Shown one piece after another: positions 61,851 through 64,000 of a DNA stretch of 64,000 nucleotides (the first letter of the stretch is position 1; each line of letters begins with the position of its first letter). The stretch is taken from contig NZ_AP023262.1 in the NCBI RefSeq assembly GCF_016756615.1, forward strand, positions 3,597,501 through 3,661,500. The letters are read 5' to 3'. The notes beneath the pieces are model-generated. The model was not told the origin of the DNA, ran no database searches, and was given only the letters and a program-made list of their open reading frames with translations. Source of the DNA: Mesorhizobium sp. L-8-3 (GTDB lineage: Bacteria > Pseudomonadota > Alphaproteobacteria > Rhizobiales > Rhizobiaceae). Position numbers and translations under genes: made by a program.

Positions 61851-62270
61851 ATGCGTCAGGCAATCGTCACCATCCAGACTTCCGGTCCCGGGCTCTATGA
61901 GTTCACGGACAAGGCGACCAGGTTTGTCGATGAAGCCGGCATGAGCGCGGGGCTGCTGACCCTCTTGGTGCGCCACACCTCATGCTCGCTGTTGATCCAG
62001 GAGAATGCGGATCCCGATGTGCGGAGCGACCTCGACCAGTTCTTCCGGCGGCTGGTGCCTCCAGCAGACGACCCTTCCATGGACTATCTCGTCCATCGGT
62101 TCGAGGGGCCTGACGACATGCCGGCCCATATCAAGGCGGCGTTGACCGCGGTTTCTCTTTCCATTCCGGTCATGGATGGAGGCCTGGCACTGGGAACCTG
62201 GCAAGGCATCTACCTGTTCGAACACCGCAGCGCGCCGCACCGGCGGGAAGTGGTGCTGCATCTCGCATGA
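61851..62270 (+). CDS. secondary thiamine-phosphate synthase/YjbQ (UPF0047) family protein
   Basis: A 139-residue protein of normal family length. It has LLTLLVRHTSCSLLIQENAD and then LGTWQGIYLFEHR, the two conserved blocks that hold the His and Glu of the active pocket. Escherichia coli YjbQ has weak thiamine-phosphate synthase activity; the true role is uncertain. ATG 61851 is 12 bases after a weak AAGGA. Confidence 0.9.
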   Translation: MRQAIVTIQTSGPGLYEFTDKATRFVDEAGMSAGLLTLLVRHTSCSLLIQENADPDVRSDLDQFFRRLVPPADDPSMDYLVHRFEGPDDMPAHIKAALTAVSLSIPVMDGGLALGTWQGIYLFEHRSAPHRREVVLHLA

Positions 62271-62393
62271 TCGACCATCGACGCCCGGCGCTTGCCGCGT
62301 GTCGATTCCGGCAACCTTGTTTCGTCGTGACATCGAAAGCTGTGGAATGCCACGCGGGCACCGCGGCCAACGAGCCATGTGGAGGAAACGGCA

Positions 62394-62972
62394 GTGCCGA
62401 GAAAAATCGTCGTCACGCAATACATGTCGCTGGACGGGGTGATCCAGGATCCGGTCGGTATGGAGGCATCGGGCCTCGGCGACTGGACCGGCCCCTTCGA
62501 GCGGGGCCCGGAAGGCGACCGCTTCAAGCACGACGAACTGTTCGGAAGCGAAGCGCTGCTTCTCGGTCGTACGACCAATGACAGTTTTGCCGCCGTCTGG
62601 CCGGCGGTCAAGGACGAGACCGGCTTTGCCGATCGCATCAATACCATGCCGAAATTCGTCGTTTCGAACTCACTCCACAAGGCCGAATGGGCCAATACCA
62701 CGGTGCTGTCGGGCGACGTCGTCGCGAAGGTAAAGGAACTCAAGGAGATGCCGGGAGGCGATGTTCTCATTTATGGGAGCGCGGCGCTCGTTCATGCGCT
62801 GGCGCGGCAGGGTCTCGTCGACGCCTACAGCCTCATGATCTACCCGACGGTTCTCGGGCGCGGAAAGCGGCTGTTTCCCGACGGCGTCCAGTCGATGCTC
62901 GCGCTCGAGGATTGCAGGCGGCTCGGCTCGGGAATTGTGCTCCTGCGGTATCCGCAGGGAGAGGTGCCCTGA
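62394..62972 (+). CDS. dihydrofolate reductase-like (RibD C-terminal domain) protein
   Basis: A 192-residue protein. The start is GTG 62394, since GGAGG lies eight bases upstream and is inside the longer frame. VVTQYMSLDGVIQDP, LLLGRTTNDSFAAVWP and IYGSAALVHALARQGLVDAY then LMIYPTVLGRGKRLF are hallmarks of the stand-alone RibD-C/DHFR-like reductases. NADPH binding is likely; the substrate is unknown and it is not the housekeeping dihydrofolate reductase. Confidence 0.9.
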   Translation: MPRKIVVTQYMSLDGVIQDPVGMEASGLGDWTGPFERGPEGDRFKHDELFGSEALLLGRTTNDSFAAVWPAVKDETGFADRINTMPKFVVSNSLHKAEWANTTVLSGDVVAKVKELKEMPGGDVLIYGSAALVHALARQGLVDAYSLMIYPTVLGRGKRLFPDGVQSMLALEDCRRLGSGIVLLRYPQGEVP

Positions 62973-63029
62973 CCCCAGGGCGAGTTTCGATCGCCACGCG
63001 TCGCAGCTCCGTCGAGCCAGATCTATCGT

Positions 63030-63079
63030 AAGATATATCTTGAAATCGGTCTGACATTGGTCCATTTAAGATATATCGT
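63030..63079. promoter_or_regulatory. paired PadR-type operators upstream of the PadR gene
   Basis: AAGATATATCTT at 63030-63041 is a perfect 12-base palindrome. A second copy, AAGATATATCGT, lies at 63068-63079, with a shared CGTAAG next to each core. Both stand within 75 bases of the PadR start, in an AT-rich pocket of a GC-rich genome. This is the expected layout for autoregulation. Confidence 0.7.
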
Positions 63080-63100
63080 AAGAAACAACGTGAGGTTCAT

Positions 63101-63754
63101 ATGCACAGACATTCCCATGGTGGCAATCGCGCCTTCTGGTTCATGGCGGGGCGCGGCGGCCGCGGCTTCGGGCCGTTCGGTCACGGGTTCCGAGGCGGCG
63201 GCCGCGGCGGTCGCGGCGACATGTTCCGCACCGGACGCATGCTCGGCGACGGCGATCTCAGGCTGATCACGCTTGCTCTGCTCGACGAGGCGCCGCGCCA
63301 CGGCTACGACATCATCAAGGCCCTGGAGGAACGATCCAGCGGTGCCTACAGCCCGAGCCCGGGCGTCGTCTATCCGACCCTGACCTTCCTTGAGGAGGCC
63401 GGTTTCGCGACCTCTGCCTCGGAAGGCAACAAGAAGGTCTTTTCGATCACCGATGAAGGACGCGACCATCTGGCGGAAAGCCGGGCGACGGTCGACCGTG
63501 TCCTCGACGAGATCGAACGTTTCGGCCGCAAGATGGCGCGCGCCCGCGAGTGGTTCGACTGGCAGGACGACGGGCATCGGCCCGATCCGCGCGAGCGCGA
63601 GATGCCGGAAGGCCTGCGACGCCTGCGCCATGTCCGGCGCCGGCTGCGGGCCGCGCTGGCGGAAGCGCTGGACGCAGGTCCTGAAAAGCGAACCGAGGCG
63701 CTCGAGATTCTTGAGCAGGCCGCCGACGCGCTCGAGGCTCTGTTTCGTCGCTGA
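63101..63754 (+). CDS. PadR-family transcriptional regulator with Gly/Arg/His-rich N-terminal tail
   Basis: A 217-residue protein. Residues 1-48 are an unusual tail rich in Gly, Arg, His and Phe (RGGRGFGPFGHGFRGGGRGG). The winged helix follows at about 50-125 (RLITLALLDEAPRHGYDIIK, GVVYPTLTFLEEAGF). The C-terminal helices at 130-217 should mediate dimerisation. ATG 63101 follows GAGG. Such PadR proteins often sense phenolics or metals; the His-rich tail may bind metal. The paired operators upstream suggest it represses itself. No efflux or decarboxylase gene is directly next to it. Confidence 0.9.
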   Translation: MHRHSHGGNRAFWFMAGRGGRGFGPFGHGFRGGGRGGRGDMFRTGRMLGDGDLRLITLALLDEAPRHGYDIIKALEERSSGAYSPSPGVVYPTLTFLEEAGFATSASEGNKKVFSITDEGRDHLAESRATVDRVLDEIERFGRKMARAREWFDWQDDGHRPDPREREMPEGLRRLRHVRRRLRAALAEALDAGPEKRTEALEILEQAADALEALFRR

Positions 63755-63914
63755 CGGTCCGGGCCGCCCGGGTGTCGTGAATCCGAAGCTCGCCTGAGAT
63801 CAGACGACACCAGGCGGGGCAAACTCCGGCAGTCTTGCGGGAGCGCCGAAGGACCGTTACGAAGGCATCTTTCCCGGCCATGACGGCCGGGAAGCGTCAC
63901 GGCTGGAGGTCGCC

Positions 63915-64000
63915 ATGTCCTTCCTGAAACGCCTGTTTGGCCTGGGTTCGTCCGAAGACGAGCCCACTCCCTCCGCCGATGCTCCGGCCAAGGAGGTCGA
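63915..64000 (+). CDS. probable HlyU-family protein, N-terminal part (runs off the right edge)
   Basis: ATG 63915 follows GGAGG by five bases and opens a frame to the window end. Only 28 residues are visible: MSFLKRLFGLGSSEDEPT, then an Ala/Pro stretch. This start is typical of the small HlyU-type proteins of rhizobia, but 28 residues are too few for a firm call. Confidence 0.5.
   Translation, partial: MSFLKRLFGLGSSEDEPTPSADAPAKEV

Overview
The window looks like a chromosomal segment of an alphaproteobacterium of the order Hyphomicrobiales (Rhizobiales), probably near Mesorhizobium or the Phyllobacteriaceae. The basis is high G+C throughout, the core set carA, GatB/YqeY, dnaG and rpoD on one segment, and a dense series of solute-binding-protein ABC importers. 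No rRNA, tRNA, CRISPR array, integrase or intact insertion sequence was seen.

Layout. 1-3.2 kb: a partial AraC-type regulator divergent from a fosmidomycin-resistance-type MFS pump, a possible 60-residue basic protein, and a membrane-anchored zinc metallopeptidase. 3.2-5.2 kb: carA (minus strand) and a GatB/YqeY protein. 5.2-40 kb: a long accessory block lying between yqeY and the dnaG-rpoD pair. 44.3-63.8 kb: a second accessory stretch with two more transport and catabolic clusters, then small housekeeping-like genes. The window ends in the first codons of a probable HlyU-family gene.

The centrepiece is a divergent locus at 6.5-19.9 kb. A class II (degradative) HMG-CoA reductase and a GAF/PucR-type regulator are on the minus strand. 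HMG-CoA lyase, a CaiB-type CoA-transferase, an enoyl-CoA hydratase and a complete carbohydrate-type ABC importer are on the plus strand. One importer permease is fused to a strictosidine-synthase/SMP-30-like beta-propeller, and the next gene is a second propeller that has lost the usual metal ligands. I read this as an import and breakdown system for mevalonate, mevalonolactone or a related C6 branched acid, ending in acetyl-CoA and acetoacetate. The enzyme calls are strong; the substrate is an inference.

Other clusters. 20.0-21.5 kb: an orphan Liv-type binding protein next to a possible 57-residue minus-strand gene. 21.6-30.0 kb: a peptide-type ABC importer with an M20 amidohydrolase and a PNPOx/FNR/2Fe-2S fusion protein. 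30.1-35.6 kb: a ROK regulator, a sugar importer, an SDR dehydrogenase and a GNAT acetyltransferase. 35.7-37.5 kb: a three-gene cassette ending in a nucleotidyltransferase-fold protein of the AbiEii type. 44.5-52.1 kb: a sugar importer flanked by two paralogous SGNH hydrolases and a ROK regulator without its zinc motif. 53.0-61.2 kb: LysR, a shikimate-dehydrogenase-like protein, two flavoproteins, NIPSNAP, a haloacetate-dehalogenase-like hydrolase, a broken LysR gene and a Tau/Ssu-type importer. In four of the importer operons a strong hairpin follows the binding-protein gene, which would favour its expression over the genes downstream.
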